Shown: positions 34,301 to 47,224, numbered from the stretch's first letter. The stretch is DNA of 64,000 nt from Okapia johnstoni (GCA_024291935.2 CM044309.1:3720001-3784000); one strand, 5' to 3'. Numbers and translations: made by a program. Notes: generated from the sequence alone by a model not told the origin.

Positions 34301-35049
34301 TCATAGATGATCTTTATTATGTTGAGATAAGTTTCCTCTATGCCCAATTTCAGGAGCTTTTTTCTTATCATTAAAGGGTGTTGAAATTTGTCAAATGCTT
34401 TTCCTGAATTTGTTGAGATGATCATATGGTTTTTATTCTTTAGTTTGTTAATGTGGTATACCATGCTGATTGATTTGCAGATATTGAAGGACACTGCATC
34501 CCTAGTATAAACCCCACTTGATCATGGTGTTTGATCCTTTCAATGTGTTGTTAGATTTGGTTTGCTCGTGTTTTGTTGAGAATTTTTGTGTTATGTTCAT
34601 TAGTGATATTGGCCTCTAATATTCTTTTTTTACAGTATCTTTGTTTTGTTTTGTTATCAGCATGATGGTGGCCTCATAAAATGAACTTGGGAGAGTCCCT
34701 TCCTCTATAATTTTTTGGGGGACTTTCAGAAGGATGGGTGTTAACTCTTCTCTAAATGTTTGACAGAATTTGTGTGTGAGGTTGTCTTCTGCTACTGGAC
34801 TTTTTGGTTGTTGGGAGGTTTTTAATGACTGTTTCAATTTCGGTACTTGTGATTGGTCTCTTCATATTTTCTGTTTATCCCTGGTCAGTGCTGGCAGGTG
34901 TGCCCTTCTAAGAATTTGCTTACTTCTTCGAGGTCGTCCATTTAATCGGCATATTAGTTGTTTGCATTAGTCTTTTATGATCCTTTGCATTTCTATGGTG
35001 TCTTTTGTATCTTCTTCTCTTTCTTTTCTAATTTTATTGCCAATCTTTC

Positions 35050-35830
35050 CCCCAATGTGAATGATTATTAACTAGCAAAACACGTTTAACTACATAAGGA
35101 GGATAAAAGAGACTGAAAAGCAGTACGAGAGGACATAGGGAACCATTAACATCTCTGTGGCTGAAGGAGAGAATCTAAGGAAGGAACATCCTAGGAAACC
35201 CTCTTTCTCCTAGGCTAAGATGCACGTCCCATTTGGAGAGAGGTGTCCTCAGCCCTCTGCATGTCAGAGAGGTTTGCTGAAGCATTGATGGTCTGGGGAT
35301 GATGTGTAGGCACCCGCCTTCTAGGGTGCAGGTGAGCTTCAGTCGGTGTCCTGTGTGGTGTGAACAGCTGTGCCGAAAGAGCAAGGAAGAAAACACATGG
35401 GAATTTGGAAAAAGAAGCCCCTTTCTCTTCAATGCCTTTCCATTCCCTCCATAAAGACTCTACTCACAAACTCTAACAAGGCGCATGTATGCGAGCAGCT
35501 CAGTTGTGATGCCAGCTGTCAAAGGGAAAATGTTTACAAGATTCAGCTCCATTATCACAAAGCAGGAGAAAAAGGAGGTAGATTTAGGGCTAAGAGGCAA
35601 AAAATGGATACTTATTGGCAAAAATGTTCTAACCCAACATGGTCCAACCTAACTGTAATGATCTGTATGTTCTAATATTAATCTTAAGGTCTTTAAAATT
35701 CTAATACAGACATTTTATTCCCTCACAAAGAGCAATAAAAATAAATATTGTAGTGAAATTTTCCACAGAAATCGAATACCCAATTGAAAAAATATCTACT
35801 GGGTGCTACAAACACCCTGTGTCAAGAGGA
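35050..35830. other. RALYL: Intron, no gene seen
   Basis: Overlapping frames on both strands at 35175-35675 show no family motif and look random. Confidence 0.5.
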
Positions 35831-35928
35831 AGGGTATATATATGTAGTTATGACTGATTCACATTGTCGTACAGCAGAAACCAACACAACATTGTAAACT
35901 GATTTTCCTCCGATTAAAAAGGAAAAGT
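35831..35928 (+). mobile_element. L1 3' end
   Basis: tatgactgattcacattgtc, gtacagcagaaaccaacaca and ttgtaaactgattttcctcc match the cetartiodactyl L1 terminus. Confidence 0.78.
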
Positions 35929-35929
35929 A

Positions 35930-36765
35930 AATGCCTTGTGTTTTCAAAGCTCACAATCTTGTGAAATAGAGTCATGTATTGTCAATGACAATATAATATG
36001 TTCAGATTGAAGTATGTATAAGAAGCTGTAAGAATAAAGTCCACACATTTGAAATAAATTCACCAAAAACAAAAAGATATATAATATGCTACAGGATTTT
36101 GACATGGGTCTTCCTGGAACATTTTATTCTGAAAGCTTCAGTGTCAAGAAAATCAGACAAATTAGATTAAGTTCAAAGATGGAAGACAGGAATAGAGAGA
36201 TTGGGATAGAGAGACTGGTTTGTGAAGGAAAGTCTAAGACAAATCTATGTATTAGATTAGGTATATGACAAGAAAAGAGGAAAACTAACAAGCATGGGTC
36301 AGGTGTAAATACAAAAAACTATACTCAAAGAATAGCACAGTAAGTGGAATTTAGCCTAAGTCTACAAACTTTTTACTGGGGAAGAGACAGGGCTTGAGTT
36401 AGGCCCTAAGTATGGATACACTTTCAACAAAAAGAAGACACCTGTGTTGACAAAGGAGAGCTTGAGCAAAGTCACCTAACAGGAAATTTCTGTTGAGCTG
36501 CCAGTTGGGCTAATGCAGAAGATTGTGGAGAGACACAAGAATACCTGTGTGTGAGAGCAAGGAGCTACTGTCTTCCACCCAGAGAGTAGGTGCTGGGAGA
36601 GTCTCAGTGAATAAAAGGGTAATTAAAGGAATTGTTAAAGAATGTCAGGAGAAGGAGCTGCATGTGGAGAGCGCTGAAAGTATGAGTCCGACCATTACCT
36701 GGAGTCCGTGGGGAGTCACTGGAGGGTTGGTTGCTGTTCTCTTTTGTTTATTTTTTATATTCTGT
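35930..36765. other. RALYL: Intron with a probable old repeat at 36600-36740
   Basis: gtccgtggggagtcactgga resembles the ancient repeat also seen at 2780-3200. The 107-residue frame at 36523-36846 runs through the poly(A) below and is not a gene. Confidence 0.45.
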
Positions 36766-36783
36766 CAAAAAAAAAAAAAAAAG
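36766..36783 (+). repeat. Poly(A) run
   Basis: About 17 consecutive A. Confidence 0.85.
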
Positions 36784-36849
36784 AATTGTGTCAACACGGT
36801 TTTGGACTACATCTGTGAACATCCTTCCTATGGGAACACAGCATAGAGA

Positions 36850-38735
36850 AGGGTAAGAATCATACCCCATTTAAGATGACACTTCCAAAATCAGAATTCC
36901 TGTGTTAACCCAGCAAGAGAGAGAAAAAGATTTTTCTTTTTTCCCTCTTCTTTCTTGTTCCTAGAATTTACTCTTCACACAATCCTTCAATTAATCATCC
37001 TTTAAATGTGTGAGACCGTAAGTTTGACTCACAAATGAGAGACCAGAACTCTTAAATGAACTGAGTGGATTGTTTTAATCTTTGAACTTCCTTGTCACTT
37101 CATCTTTCTAAGCTGTCAGGTCCTGATCCACAGTTAGCTAGAAATTCTATGAATGTGCCATGATCCTTGGGTCCCTGCCAGCCTCCTTCCCCATTCCAAA
37201 ATCCTTGGTAGTCAATCTGAGTGTTTTGCCAATGCAGTGTAGACTTAATAGCTTATTCCATTGCTTTTGCATTTTGAATCTGTGTCTTTATGTGTATGCA
37301 CCCCGCCCCCCCCAACACACTCCAAAGTAAATATACACAATTATTTGTACTCCTTAATGAAAATAGACAGATTTTTGTCCACATATTATCTTAGCAAAAT
37401 TATAAGTCTGTTCAACTGTATATACTATGACAGTCAGAAGCCCACATCAGATTTTGTAAGTTAGAAGTAGAATCCTGTATGTATTTCTGAGGAAACTTTT
37501 GATCCACTGGGAACCTCAACCATAGGGAAATTTACTCTGGAAATTCAGCTGTCCAACACTGTAACTTTTGCACTCACAACTTCTATAGGTATTCTGAAGA
37601 ATAGCTGTGATAAACAGAGAATAACACCATAAAGTGTTGTTCTCCATAATTGTTCCACATTTTTCTACCGCTAAATCTTGTCATCTAGAAGGACTACCTT
37701 TTAACATTCACTTGTCAAATACATATATCCCTTTTCAAGGACTAATTGAAAGACCATCTCTCTTATGAAACCTCGCCCGAGTCCTTGTTCTCCCTACACC
37801 CTATTTCTTCTGCCTATAAGCCCTCATAGTAGTTTTACTTTTTATTTTAACATTCATCAAAGTTGACTTTGAATTATGTACATCTGTGTATTTGCCTATC
37901 CCTTAAACTTTGATATTCCTTGAGGTTAGAAGCCATGCTCTGCTGATACGATATCATTATTCACAATTCCCAATATTGTATTTAAAATAAATTTCAGTAA
38001 TTGATTATTTGATTTAATTTATGAATCCAGATATAGTAATTGAGAAGTCTTCAATCATTATTTGTAGGATGTCTGCTAATAAACAACTAAAATGCTCCTT
38101 ACTTGTGTTAAGAAATTTATTAATATTCTTAAGATTGTATTTTAATGACACTCTATGATAAAAAATAAAAAGTACTTCTGTGTATTAGTCTACTCATATG
38201 AAACTGGTTTTATGAATTCAAAAGGGGTATATAACATGGACCACGTATATTGCAAAGCCCAATGAATTGTGATTTCTTCTTCTATAAATGAAACAGTTTC
38301 AGTGAAATTCCAGGAAAGTTACTAGGTCTCATTTAATCTCCAATAAAGAAAGAAAGAGTGTGAGTGTGCAACTCTAAACAATCATTTTACCAATTCCTAT
38401 TTCCCATTAAATTTCTAAGGGGTCTGAGCAAATAGAATAAAGGTACATTGAAAGGTAGAATAAATGTTGTAAATGTGTACAAGATTGTAAATTCCAAATA
38501 TAAACTGTGTTAAACTCAAAGGCATTGTTTCTAGAAAGTCAAGTACTTGCCCTTTGTCACTGACCATGCCCCCAAATGACAAAAACATTTTCAATCACTG
38601 GAATTAACTTCCTCCTGACAGTGCCCTAAGCATCTCTTTTATTCTCATTTTTATTTCAATGGCCTAAGAACCAGATTGTCACCCCAAACTACCACAGTGA
38701 AAGTTGCCAAAGTTCCTCATCTAAAAGCCAAAATA
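36850..38735. other. RALYL: AT-rich intron with an L2/MIR-like remnant near 37900
   Basis: ttgatattccttgaggttag and aagccatgctctgctgatac resemble the gaggg-cagggactgtgt part of the L2/MIR 3' end. A C-run (ccgccccccccc) lies at 37306-37316. No gene seen. Confidence 0.45.
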
Positions 38736-38748
38736 TGTGAAATAGATC

Positions 38749-38965
38749 GCCAGTCCAGGTTCGATGCATGAGGCAGGGTGCTCCGGGCTGGTGCACTGGG
38801 ATGGCCTGAGGTATGGGATGGGAGGGAGGTGGGAGGGGGTTCAGGATGGGGACACATGTACACCCGTGGCTAATTCATGTCAATGTATGGCAACAACCAC
38901 CACAATATTGTAAGTAATTAGCCTCCAATTAAAATAAATTAATTAATTTACAAAAAAAAAAGTCA
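38749..38965 (+). mobile_element. Ruminant L1 3' UTR insertion with 9-bp target-site duplication
   Basis: gccagtccaggttcgatgca, ggctggtgcactgggatggc, a G-rich stretch, acccgtggctaattcatgtc and an A-rich tail. Flanked by aaatagatc at 38740-38748 and 38966-38974. Same family as 2265-2412. Confidence 0.82.
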
Positions 38966-38974
38966 AAATAGATC

Positions 38975-40270
38975 AACTCATGAGCATAGCAGCATCATTC
39001 CTGGCTTGTATCAGGGAAAGGGGATCTTTTCTAATGTAAAAGATAAGCTTTTCCTGGCACCACAATTCTAGGGTACATAAGATACTTACAGTGCTGGATA
39101 TGACTCCTGGAAATGTCACTTTTTGACAGCTAATTTCAAATAGAGATTCATACAGAAAGCAAAAAGATGGGATTTTTTATGAGGGAGACTCTGTGAGAGG
39201 AAACAAAAAGATAAAGAAGAATTGCGAGCAGGAGGAATACTGCAGAAGGCCCTTGGCAACCCCAGATCAGACCTGCCCTGTGCTGCTCTCCTTTCACCCC
39301 CTTGAATCGCTTCCTCTTCCTTGGAAACCAGCTTGATTTTACAGCTTGGGCCCTGACCCAACGACAGCCATGGCACTTTTGCAAAAAGTCCAAACCATTA
39401 AGGCAAAAGCAGCCTTGTCAAGATTACACAGAACTGTTTGTGCATTTTATTTCATTTCTAATTTGACAGGTGAAATTGAGTTTATGATGGCAGACAGTGC
39501 AACTTGGGGATCAAACAGTTTAGGGTGCTTAGCTCTAACTTGTCCTTGCAAATATGCATCACCAGTCAGAACTGAACAAAAAGTAAGCAGATTAGACAAG
39601 ATAATTTAAGCATCAACTGAGAAAAATAAAAATGAACACTTTTTTCTCATGCACTCTTCAATTTCCAGAAGGTTGGTAAATTATTGAGGTATTTCTTAAA
39701 GGTATTAGAATTATGAGTAGAATCATCACTGACATCTACATTAGTAACATGTCATATTTTCATCTTACTCTACTCTCTGATATTATAATATTTTTAAAAA
39801 GTTTCAGAATAAAAGATGAAACAATTTAGCTACATATTCTCTCTATTCAGTCACATCAGAAAATATTGAGAATTTTCACCGTGTGACAACTATTGTCCCA
39901 TCAAACAATAGCTATTTAAAGCATCTAAAATGTCTATCACCATGTCTGATACTTAAGTTAATATCAAATTTATCTATTCAAGTAAATAACTTCTCAACAT
40001 TATATAATTATTATCATTGGTACCATTAATACCATTATCATGGTATTGTTTAATTTCAAAGATAGTTCCCAGGTCCTTAAGAAAGACAAGGCATGAGACT
40101 GGGAGAAGATTTACACATGTGAGTGGCAGAGAATTTACAACTACAATTTACAGAGTGTTCTAAAGTAAATGCTCTAATAAAAGAGAGGTCAGAGGCCCAT
40201 GTTCAGGAAGAAATCTGCGTATAGTTTAGTCAAGATGGACAAGGTATCAAGGACCATCTTAATCACCACT
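38975..40270. other. RALYL: Intron, no gene seen
   Basis: Small overlapping frames around 39116-39609 have no recognisable domain. Confidence 0.45.
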
Positions 40271-40540
40271 AGACTGTGAGATTTGTGAGCAAAAAAGAAA
40301 CTATTTCACTTCTAAACCTAAGTGCCTAATATAGTTCCTGACTGTAGGTCCTTAATCACATTTTGGTAAAGGAGCATATCAATGACTATGCTAGAATACT
40401 AGAATACTTATCTGTGTTATTTAGGGTATTTAATATCTCTAGGCCTCAGTGTCTTGTAAAATTGGAGTAATATTCTACACCTTATAGGTTACTGTTAAGG
40501 CTAAATCAGGTTATGTATGGAAAGGCACCAAGAATACTGT
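40270..40540 (+). repeat. L2/MIR remnants
   Basis: ctagactgtgagatttgtga followed by tagttcctgactgtaggtcc fits an L2/MIR 3' end, then taggcctcagtgtcttgtaa fits a MIR core. Confidence 0.55.
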
Positions 40541-40727
40541 TTCAATAACTAGAATGTTTCTCTCCTCAGGTACCATGCTTCATAGACTATGCTTCAACAA
40601 AATTCTTAAAATGATACACTGCTTTAATTGTCTTTTCTTTTTTCTTTGCTTTGGCTGGTAGAAAACTCTTTTGTGTGTCCAGACTTGAATGCTATTAGAC
40701 GTATATTTGTATTCAACCGAAGTATTC

Positions 40728-41225
40728 TCTTTCCCCAGCTTTGTTGAGGTATAATTGACATAGAACATTGTGCAAGCTTAAGGTATACGAGATATTAATT
40801 TGACACACGTACATACCATGAAATTATTACCACCATAGAGTTAGTTAACAGGTCCATCACAACCCACAATTATCACTTCCCAAGGTGTCTGTCATCAACT
40901 GAATGGATAAAGAAGACGTGGTATGTATATATAATGGAATATTGTTCAGCACAACAAAAAAGGAAATCTCGTCATTAATGAAAACATGGCGGACCTTGAG
41001 AGCATTATGCTAAGTGAAATAATTCATAGAAAGACAAATCCTACATGGTGTCACTTACATGTGGAATCTGAAAAAGCTAGACTCATAGAAACAGTAAAAT
41101 GGTGACCAGCTGGGCCTGGAGGTGAAGGAAACGGTGAGGTGTCGGTCAAAGGACACAGAATTTCAGTTGTAAGATCAATAAGTTGTGGAGCTCTACCAAT
41201 ATGCTCTTAAAAATAATCAAACCTA
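40728..41225. repeat. L1M-type 3' UTR fragments in opposite orientations
   Basis: 40728-40890 resembles the ctttattgaggtataattgaca text of old L1; 40890-41225 carries ctgaatggataaagaagacg, attatgctaagtgaaataat and gtcacttacatgtggaatct in L1 sense order. Internal rearrangement is likely. Confidence 0.6.
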
Positions 41226-41889
41226 AGAGACAACAGTGATTACTTATGACAAACGTGTATGAAAGTAGCATAACCTTAGACTCGAGATGTTCAAAAAGTT
41301 TGGCTAAGGTGCCATCTTATCTCTTCACAATGAAAATTATATGCACTGCTCTATCAGGAAAGTTTTGGGGTGAAATTTATCCCTTGAACTTGATGATAGC
41401 CAATAGGTTGTCTTTAAAACCCCTTGACTCAATGCCATAGTTGAGTCTAACACCAGTAATAGCGACTAAAGCATAAAACATTATAACTTGAACAATCTGC
41501 AACTGTGCGACCAAAGTGGCTACTTTTGTTCCGACTGCTTTGGCAGTCTCTCATTGTCTTCTTTGGCTACAGAGGTGGATAAACAGCAGTGTTGCTCTGG
41601 TAGACAATGGTCAGTCCTCCATCTAGACATTCACATGGAGTAGGTCTCCACTCTACATTTCAGAACTTGGGTTCAAACTCAGGGTGTTCGGTCAGGCTCT
41701 GTTGGACAGGAACCAACCCTACCTGGTAAGCCAGTTGTGCAAGGTCAGTACCCCTGTGCTGCACATAATGAGTATGAGGACAATACGTAATCTACCCTGA
41801 AAACCACGAATGACAAGCCCTCTCAGTTTTCCTAACAAAAGAAAAGTTGTGAAGGACCATTAAATTGATATTTGGGGAATATAAAATTA

Positions 41890-42087
41890 CTTGCCTGTTG
41901 TATGGTGGTTAGATACAAAATTACCATATGACTCACAAATTCTACTTTGAGGTATATACTCAAAAGGGATGAAAGTAGGAGCCCCCTCAAAAATGGTTGC
42001 TCACCAAAGGTCATAGTCGAATTACTCACAACAGCCAGGAGGTGGAAACAATTCAGATTCTATCAACAAATGAACAGATAAACAAAA

Positions 42088-42127
<40 letters not shown>

Positions 42128-42505
42128 GGGGAGAATTATTCAGGCATAAAAAGGGATTGAAATTCTGATATAGAACATAGATAAGCCTTGAAGAATTACA
42201 CCAGGTAAAATAAGCCAAGCAAAAAAGGACAAACAGTATATGATGCCACTTATATGTGGTACCTAGAATAGACAAATTCACAGCTATAGTAAGTGCAATA
42301 GAGGTCACTGAGGCTTGGTGAAGGGGCAAGGGAGTGAGAGAATGAGGAAATATTGTTTAATGGGCACAGAGTTTCTGTTTGAGATGATAAAAAATTTTGG
42401 AAATGGTTAATTGCACAACATTGCCATTGAATTTTGACATTTAAAATTGACTTAAAATGATCAGAAAAGTAAATTTAGTTATGCATATTTTATAACAGTA
42501 AAATA
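41890..42505 (+). repeat. L1M-type 3' end remnant
   Basis: gatgccacttatatgtggta, gtttctgtttgagatgataa and gacttaaaatgatcagaaaa follow the old L1 3' end. An (AC)n lies inside it. Confidence 0.65.
42091..42125 (+). repeat. (AC)n microsatellite
   Basis: 35 bp of perfect AC units. Confidence 0.95.
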
Positions 42506-42562
42506 AATGAATATTAAAAATGATTACTCCCCAGTAATCCCCTGTAATCCCCTGACCCACCC

Positions 42563-43548
42563 CTTGAGAAACCTGTATGCAGGTCAGGAGGCAACAGTTA
42601 GAACTGGACATGGATCAACAGACCGGTTCCAAATAGGAAAAGGAGTACATCAAGGCTGTATATTGTCACCTTGGTTACTTAACTTATATGCAGAGTACAT
42701 CATGAGAAACGCTGGGCTGGAGGAAGCACAGGATGGAATCGAGATTGCCGGGAGAAATATCAATAACCTCAGATATGCAGATGACACCACCCTTATGGCA
42801 GAAAGCGAAGAGGAACTAAAGGGCCTCTTGATGAAAGTGAAAGAGAAGAGTGAAAAAGTTGGCTTAAAGCTCAACATTCAGAAAACTAAGATCATGGCAT
42901 CTGGTCCCATCACTTCATGGGAAATAGATGGGGAAACAGTGGAAACAGTGGCTGACTTTATTTTGGGGGGCTCCAAAATCACTGCAGATGGTGATTGCAG
43001 CCATGAAATTAAAAGACACTTACTCCTTGGAAGGAAAATTATGACCAACCTAGATAGCATATAAAAAGTAGAGACATTACTTTGCCAACAAAGGTCTGTC
43101 TAGTCAAGGCTATGGTTTTTCCAGTGGTCATGTATGGATGTGAGGGTTGGATTATAAAGAAAGCTGAGTGCTGAAGAATTGATGCTTTTGAACTGTGGTG
43201 TTGGAGAAGACTCTTGAGAGTCCCTTGGACTGCAAGGAGATCCAACCAGTCCATCCTAAAGGAGATTAGTCCTGAGTGTTCATTGGAAGGACTCATGTTG
43301 AAGCTGAGACTCCAGAACTTTGGCCACCTGATGTGAAGAGCTGACTCATTGGAAAAGACCCTGATGCTGGGAAAGATTGAAGGCAGGAGGAGAAGGGGAC
43401 GACAGAGGATGAGATGGTTGGATGGCATCATCGACTCAATGGACATGAGTTTGGGTAAACTCCAGGAGTTGGTGATGGACAGGGAGGCCTGGCATGCTGG
43501 GATTCATGGGGTCATAAAGAGTCGGACACGATCGAGTGACTGAACTAA
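42563..43548 (+). mobile_element. BovB LINE, 5'-truncated, with intact YADD motif
   Basis: Begins inside the reverse transcriptase (PLRNLYAGQEATVRTGHGST) and reaches the BovB 3' tail. The open segment extends to about 43064 and contains QGCILSPWLLNLYAEYIM and NLRYADDTTLMAESEEELKG. A frame break at about 43062 and later stops separate the C-terminal region ([20 protein letters not shown] at 43349). It lacks the endonuclease and most of the fingers domain, so it cannot be autonomous. Confidence 0.92.
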
Positions 43549-43569
43549 ACTTCCAGGCTGAGGAGGATT

Positions 43570-43800
43570 GCATGGTGATGAAAAACAGCTCCAGATATGG
43601 ATTCAGAGGTCTTTTCCTCCAGTCTCAGCCCTGTCACTTACTAGATATAAAATTTGAGCTAGCCACTGAGGTCCCTTGCACTTTAATTTTTTCCAGTTAT
43701 AATTACCAATAGAGCTGTTTTGAGAGCTTAAAATTATTAATAAAGGGTAATAGTGCATATAAAGTGTTTGGTAAACTCTAACAATTATATAAGTGGATGA
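43570..43800 (+). repeat. MIR-type SINE remnant
   Basis: ctcagccctgtcacttacta, tagagctgttttgagagctt and cataaagtgtttggtaaact-like text in MIR order. Confidence 0.65.
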
Positions 43801-44428
43801 GGAAATTTTTATTATACATTCATTTAAGGAGCTTAGTAATAATCTTATCCCTGAAATGTACTTATTAACTCTTCTTTAAGTGCCCTACAGTATTGTTATT
43901 GTTGGTAAGACTCAAGAGTTTCTTTTTTGTTAATTTTTCTCTACATCAAGTACTGAATAGCAAGTTTTTAGAATAAAAAGAAAATGCTGAATTTCTGAGG
44001 AAACCCCATTTGTATTTACTTTTCTCACATTCAACTTTTCCATTTATATTATTTCTGTATCATCTGTTTATTGTTTATTTAGCCTCATTGTACGTAGCTT
44101 AGGAAGAAGGAATGGCTATATTATACCTTGTCTGGGGACAAATGGTTCTACAAGTATTACAAGTATTTAAAAAAATAATTTTGCTTTCTGTTCTTATCTT
44201 CATTCCAAAACAACTCAATCCATTATCGGTGTTTACATTATCAAACATTTAATAAGAGTTTGACATGGCATTATATCCAACTGGACACTAGCTTGTAAAG
44301 TCCTTTGGATACGTAATTACATTGGAAAATAAATATTCAAAGGTAATATAAATTTATTGCCCTTACATTATAGATTAATACCAAAATTACTGTGATGTCA
44401 ACAACTAATTTCTTGTTTCCCTCCTCAG
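43800..44428. other. RALYL: AT-rich intron before exon
   Basis: No repeat or open frame recognised. The acceptor region immediately before the exon reads tttcttgtttccctcctcag-like, a good pyrimidine tract. Confidence 0.6.
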
Positions 44429-44476
44429 TGGCTATGTCTTTGACTATGATTACTACAGAGATGATTTCTACAATCG
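44429..44476 (+). CDS. RALYL: RALYL coding exon encoding the FDYDYYRDDFYNR block
   Basis: This exon encodes the conserved aromatic/acidic segment between the RRM and the basic region of the hnRNP C family. It is 48 bp: one base completing the previous codon, fifteen codons reading GYVFDYDYYRDDFYN, then CG, which joins G of the next exon to make R. The acceptor is ctcctcag ending at 44428 and the donor is GTATGT at 44477. RALY has a nearly identical block (FDYDYYRDDFYDR, from memory), and hnRNP C has a more diverged one. The exon is symmetric in phase like the one before it. It lies 35.3 kb after the 33-bp exon and 10.4 kb before the next, with AT-rich, repeat-laden introns on both sides. No premature stop or indel is seen. 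Confidence 0.95.
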
Positions 44477-46030
44477 GTATGTAAATTTCTCATCCTTGTT
44501 TCCCTTTAATTTAAATTATCTTTTAACTCTTCTGTACCTTTCATTCACAGATATTATTGATTAATACATTTAAATAATATTTTACAGTAACAAAATAAGT
44601 CTCAATAAAATATATGATGGGCAGATTTTCATCTTTTGATTGTACCTACTGCAGTATAGAAGGTCTTGGGCTCTTAGACTTTGGTGATGCTTAAGCCTAA
44701 AATTTGGTTTCTGATATTTGGATGATATTCTAAAGATTTATTAACCAATATTATTTTCAAGATCTTGAAATTGGAATTCTTGACTTGGAATTCTTCAAGA
44801 CTGAGAGATTTATAAATTCAGACAATGAGTCCAACCTGCTAAAATACATCTAATTTCATACAACACACAAATTCAGTAAAAATTATGGACAAGTCTTGCT
44901 CTGCATGGTAGTGTGGGACCATAAAAGAAAATCATGCAGAGTGATGTTAATAATCAATGTGGGAAATAGGATTTTCCATGACCTTTAAAATTTTTTTGTC
45001 AAAACATTAAAAACTCTGTTATAAATATATTATACATGTATACATATGTAGAAATTCCTCATGCATACATATAGGAAAGTACAGTGAGACAGTTATTTAG
45101 AATCCTTATTTAAAATGTGAACGTCGTGATGTAAAAATACTAAGAGTTAGTGCGCTTTGTTTCTTGTAAAAATGACTTATCAGAAGGAATTTGAATAGTA
45201 CTAGCCTGCTTCTTTTATTGTGATATGAGGCAAGCACCTCTTTTACCCCTCGGTGAATTGTTATGCTACTAATACTGAATCAGCTGTGACATTTTATCAA
45301 TATTGTGAACTACCTCTAAGATTTCCTCAAGATGATTTCTTTTCTTTGCCAGTTTCACTTCCTCTGGGACATCTCCCTCCCTTTTCAGCACATCACAACC
45401 ACTTTCCTTATTTATGTCAGTATGTTTTGTTTTACTAAATTCCTGTCTCCATCTCTAGAGTCTCTTGAGTGGAAGAGTGTCACATCCCTACAATCAGCTA
45501 CTTCTCCTATAATTCCATTTACATTTAATTTTAATTTTATTCCCAGTTTCACTCTTCAGTTCTTTATTGTACCAATTCCCTCTTTTGATTATCCATTCTT
45601 ATAAAATTCCACATGGATTCATCACCAGGAAGCAAAGAGATCTGTGTGTGAACTAACAAATACACAGTGACAAATCACCAACAGACTTTGAAAGAGGTGA
45701 TGTGATTGATCCCTGATCATCATGAACATCTGTTAATTAGGTAGAGATTCATGGCTGAAAAACCAGCAGCAAAGCTTGGACTTTATGAAATTACTCACAG
45801 TTAATATACGTGGTAAAACTGAAATTTGACTTTTGCTGTTGGGGGGACTGGTGGTATTTAGCTTAACATTGGCAAATGAAATTTTCTTAATAGAGGTGCG
45901 CAAAACAAGGACTGGCTGTGTGTAGGTCACTGCACTGCACACACAGGTACAAAAACAAAGTAAATATTGTTTACGCTTAATTGTAAGTTCTGTTCAAACA
46001 AACAAACAATTATCCCAAGGCGTAAGAATG
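44477..46030. other. RALYL: AT-rich intron after exon
   Basis: No ruminant repeat recognised. Small frames near 45253-45604 lack coding character. Confidence 0.5.
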
Positions 46031-46069
46031 CAAAGTTGGACAAACAGAACAGACTTTTTACGTAGGGAA

Positions 46070-46165
46070 GCAACTACGCAATCTCTTGTGAGGGTCTCCT
46101 CTTCGCTCAGCCGCGCGGGTCCCCTCCCGGTCCCAGGGGAGCTGCATGTTCCTTCCTGCCTGGGG
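46070..46165. other. Small GC/CpG-rich patch
   Basis: ttcgctcagccgcgcgggtc followed by ccctcccggtcccagggga stands out from AT-rich intron. No repeat family recognised. The short frames on both strands (46028-46213, 45994-46209) are probably chance. Confidence 0.5.
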
Positions 46166-46379
46166 ACTGTCCTCCGCTTGCTTCTCCTCCCCCTGCTTCT
46201 CTCCACCATCTAGTTAAGGACTCCCTTCCTCAGGTCTCAGCGTGAACTCCTCCCTCAGACGAGTGAGCTTCTGTTCCGTTCTCAACACCTGTCACTGCTC
46301 CTCCACAGCACTGCTCTCACTTACATTGCTAAATTTCTCTCTGCAGAGACAATATTTGCTTTATTTCTGCTCGCCTGCC

Positions 46380-46560
46380 TTCCTCCCAGAGGGCAGGAAA
46401 GATGCTCAGCTCTGCTTATTGTGTCCTCAGGCACTAGCATTAAGTCTCACGCATACTGGAAACTCAGTTTTTGTTTTTATCTCTTTAGATTTAGAGACAT
46501 TTTGCTTTCTCCAAGGTCACATAGTTAATTAGTGGCAGCACTACAATCATAAACTAGATC
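46380..46560. repeat. L2/MIR-like remnants
   Basis: cagagggcaggaaagatgct resembles an L2 3' end; ccaaggtcacatagttaatt resembles antisense MIR. Confidence 0.5.
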
Positions 46561-47220
46561 TCCATTTATATTCAACAACCAACTGTGCAGATACACAAAA
46601 CAGAAGGGGAACAATATTGGCCTATGGTGTTACATAAAAGGAAATAGCCTTATCTACACAAAATCAAATCCACAGCCATACCTTTATCACCAGTGTGTTC
46701 AAAGCTAAGCAAGTGATTTCGCTAGTCATCCTTTCATGACCAAATATAAATTTTTAAGGATGACTTTCTCAAATAAGTTTTACAATTTATATAAAGTATA
46801 ATATTTAATTTTAAATATTTAATAGCTTGTAATAACCCATCCTAACAATGATGTGAAGATCTGGCAGCATTAAAATAATCCCATTTACTATGAAAAAAAA
46901 AAAAGGATAACATTTAAGTAGTCTTTCAATTAATTGAATATTTCACTTTTTGACAATTTCAAAACATTTTCTGATACTCTTTTGTGTTTCAGGATGCAGA
47001 ACACTGTCTTCATTGCTATGAATAAAATTGCCAACTAATATACATTGTCTTTTAGACTGTCAATATGAAACTGTTTTCTCATTGTTATCTCTCAACTGTT
47101 TTCTATCATGTGACTTCCTTACACATTTAAAGAATTTCTGCCTAAAATGGAGTAGATGGTAGGAGACCCAAGTTCTGGTAGTCAACCTGTAACCTTTGGG
47201 CAACTAGTCAGGTTTACAGT
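46560..47220. other. RALYL: AT-rich intron, no gene seen
   Basis: An A-run lies at 46891-46902. Nothing else recognised. Confidence 0.45.
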
Positions 47221-47224
47221 TTTC

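Larger units (their letters stand above)
31312..35045 (-). mobile_element. L1 LINE, antisense, 5'-truncated in ORF2, with three SINE insertions
   Basis: The antisense L1 3' end starts near 31312 (attggagatttgttgattc, ttaatttcaggtgtacagc). The 3' UTR runs to about 32700, then ORF2 to about 35045, where it is truncated. Minus-strand frames include LSLFAEDMTLYIEDHENTTR (33649-33921), [20 protein letters not shown] (33370-33627) and VKSLPAMWETQV, the last coming from a nested SINE. SINEs interrupt it at 31374-31595, 31911-31983 and 34091-34300. The reverse transcriptase FADD reads FAED. A small internal duplication lies near 33197-33322. Confidence 0.88.
9124..44428 (+). other. RALYL: RALYL intron, 35,305 bp
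   Basis: The intron runs from donor GTGAGT to acceptor ctcctcag. It is densely colonised by BovB, L1 and Bov-tA copies. Its open reading frames are all transposon-derived or chance, and no additional exon with matching phase and recognisable RALYL peptide was seen. Confidence 0.85.

Noticed and set aside
36523..36846. 107-residue frame near a poly(A) run, considered as a retrocopy
   Set aside because: The A-run is inside the frame, no known protein is recognisable and no duplication flanks it.
42091..42125. Minus-strand frame with a long C-V run (42063-42329)
   Set aside because: Translation of the (AC)n microsatellite and old L1 sequence.
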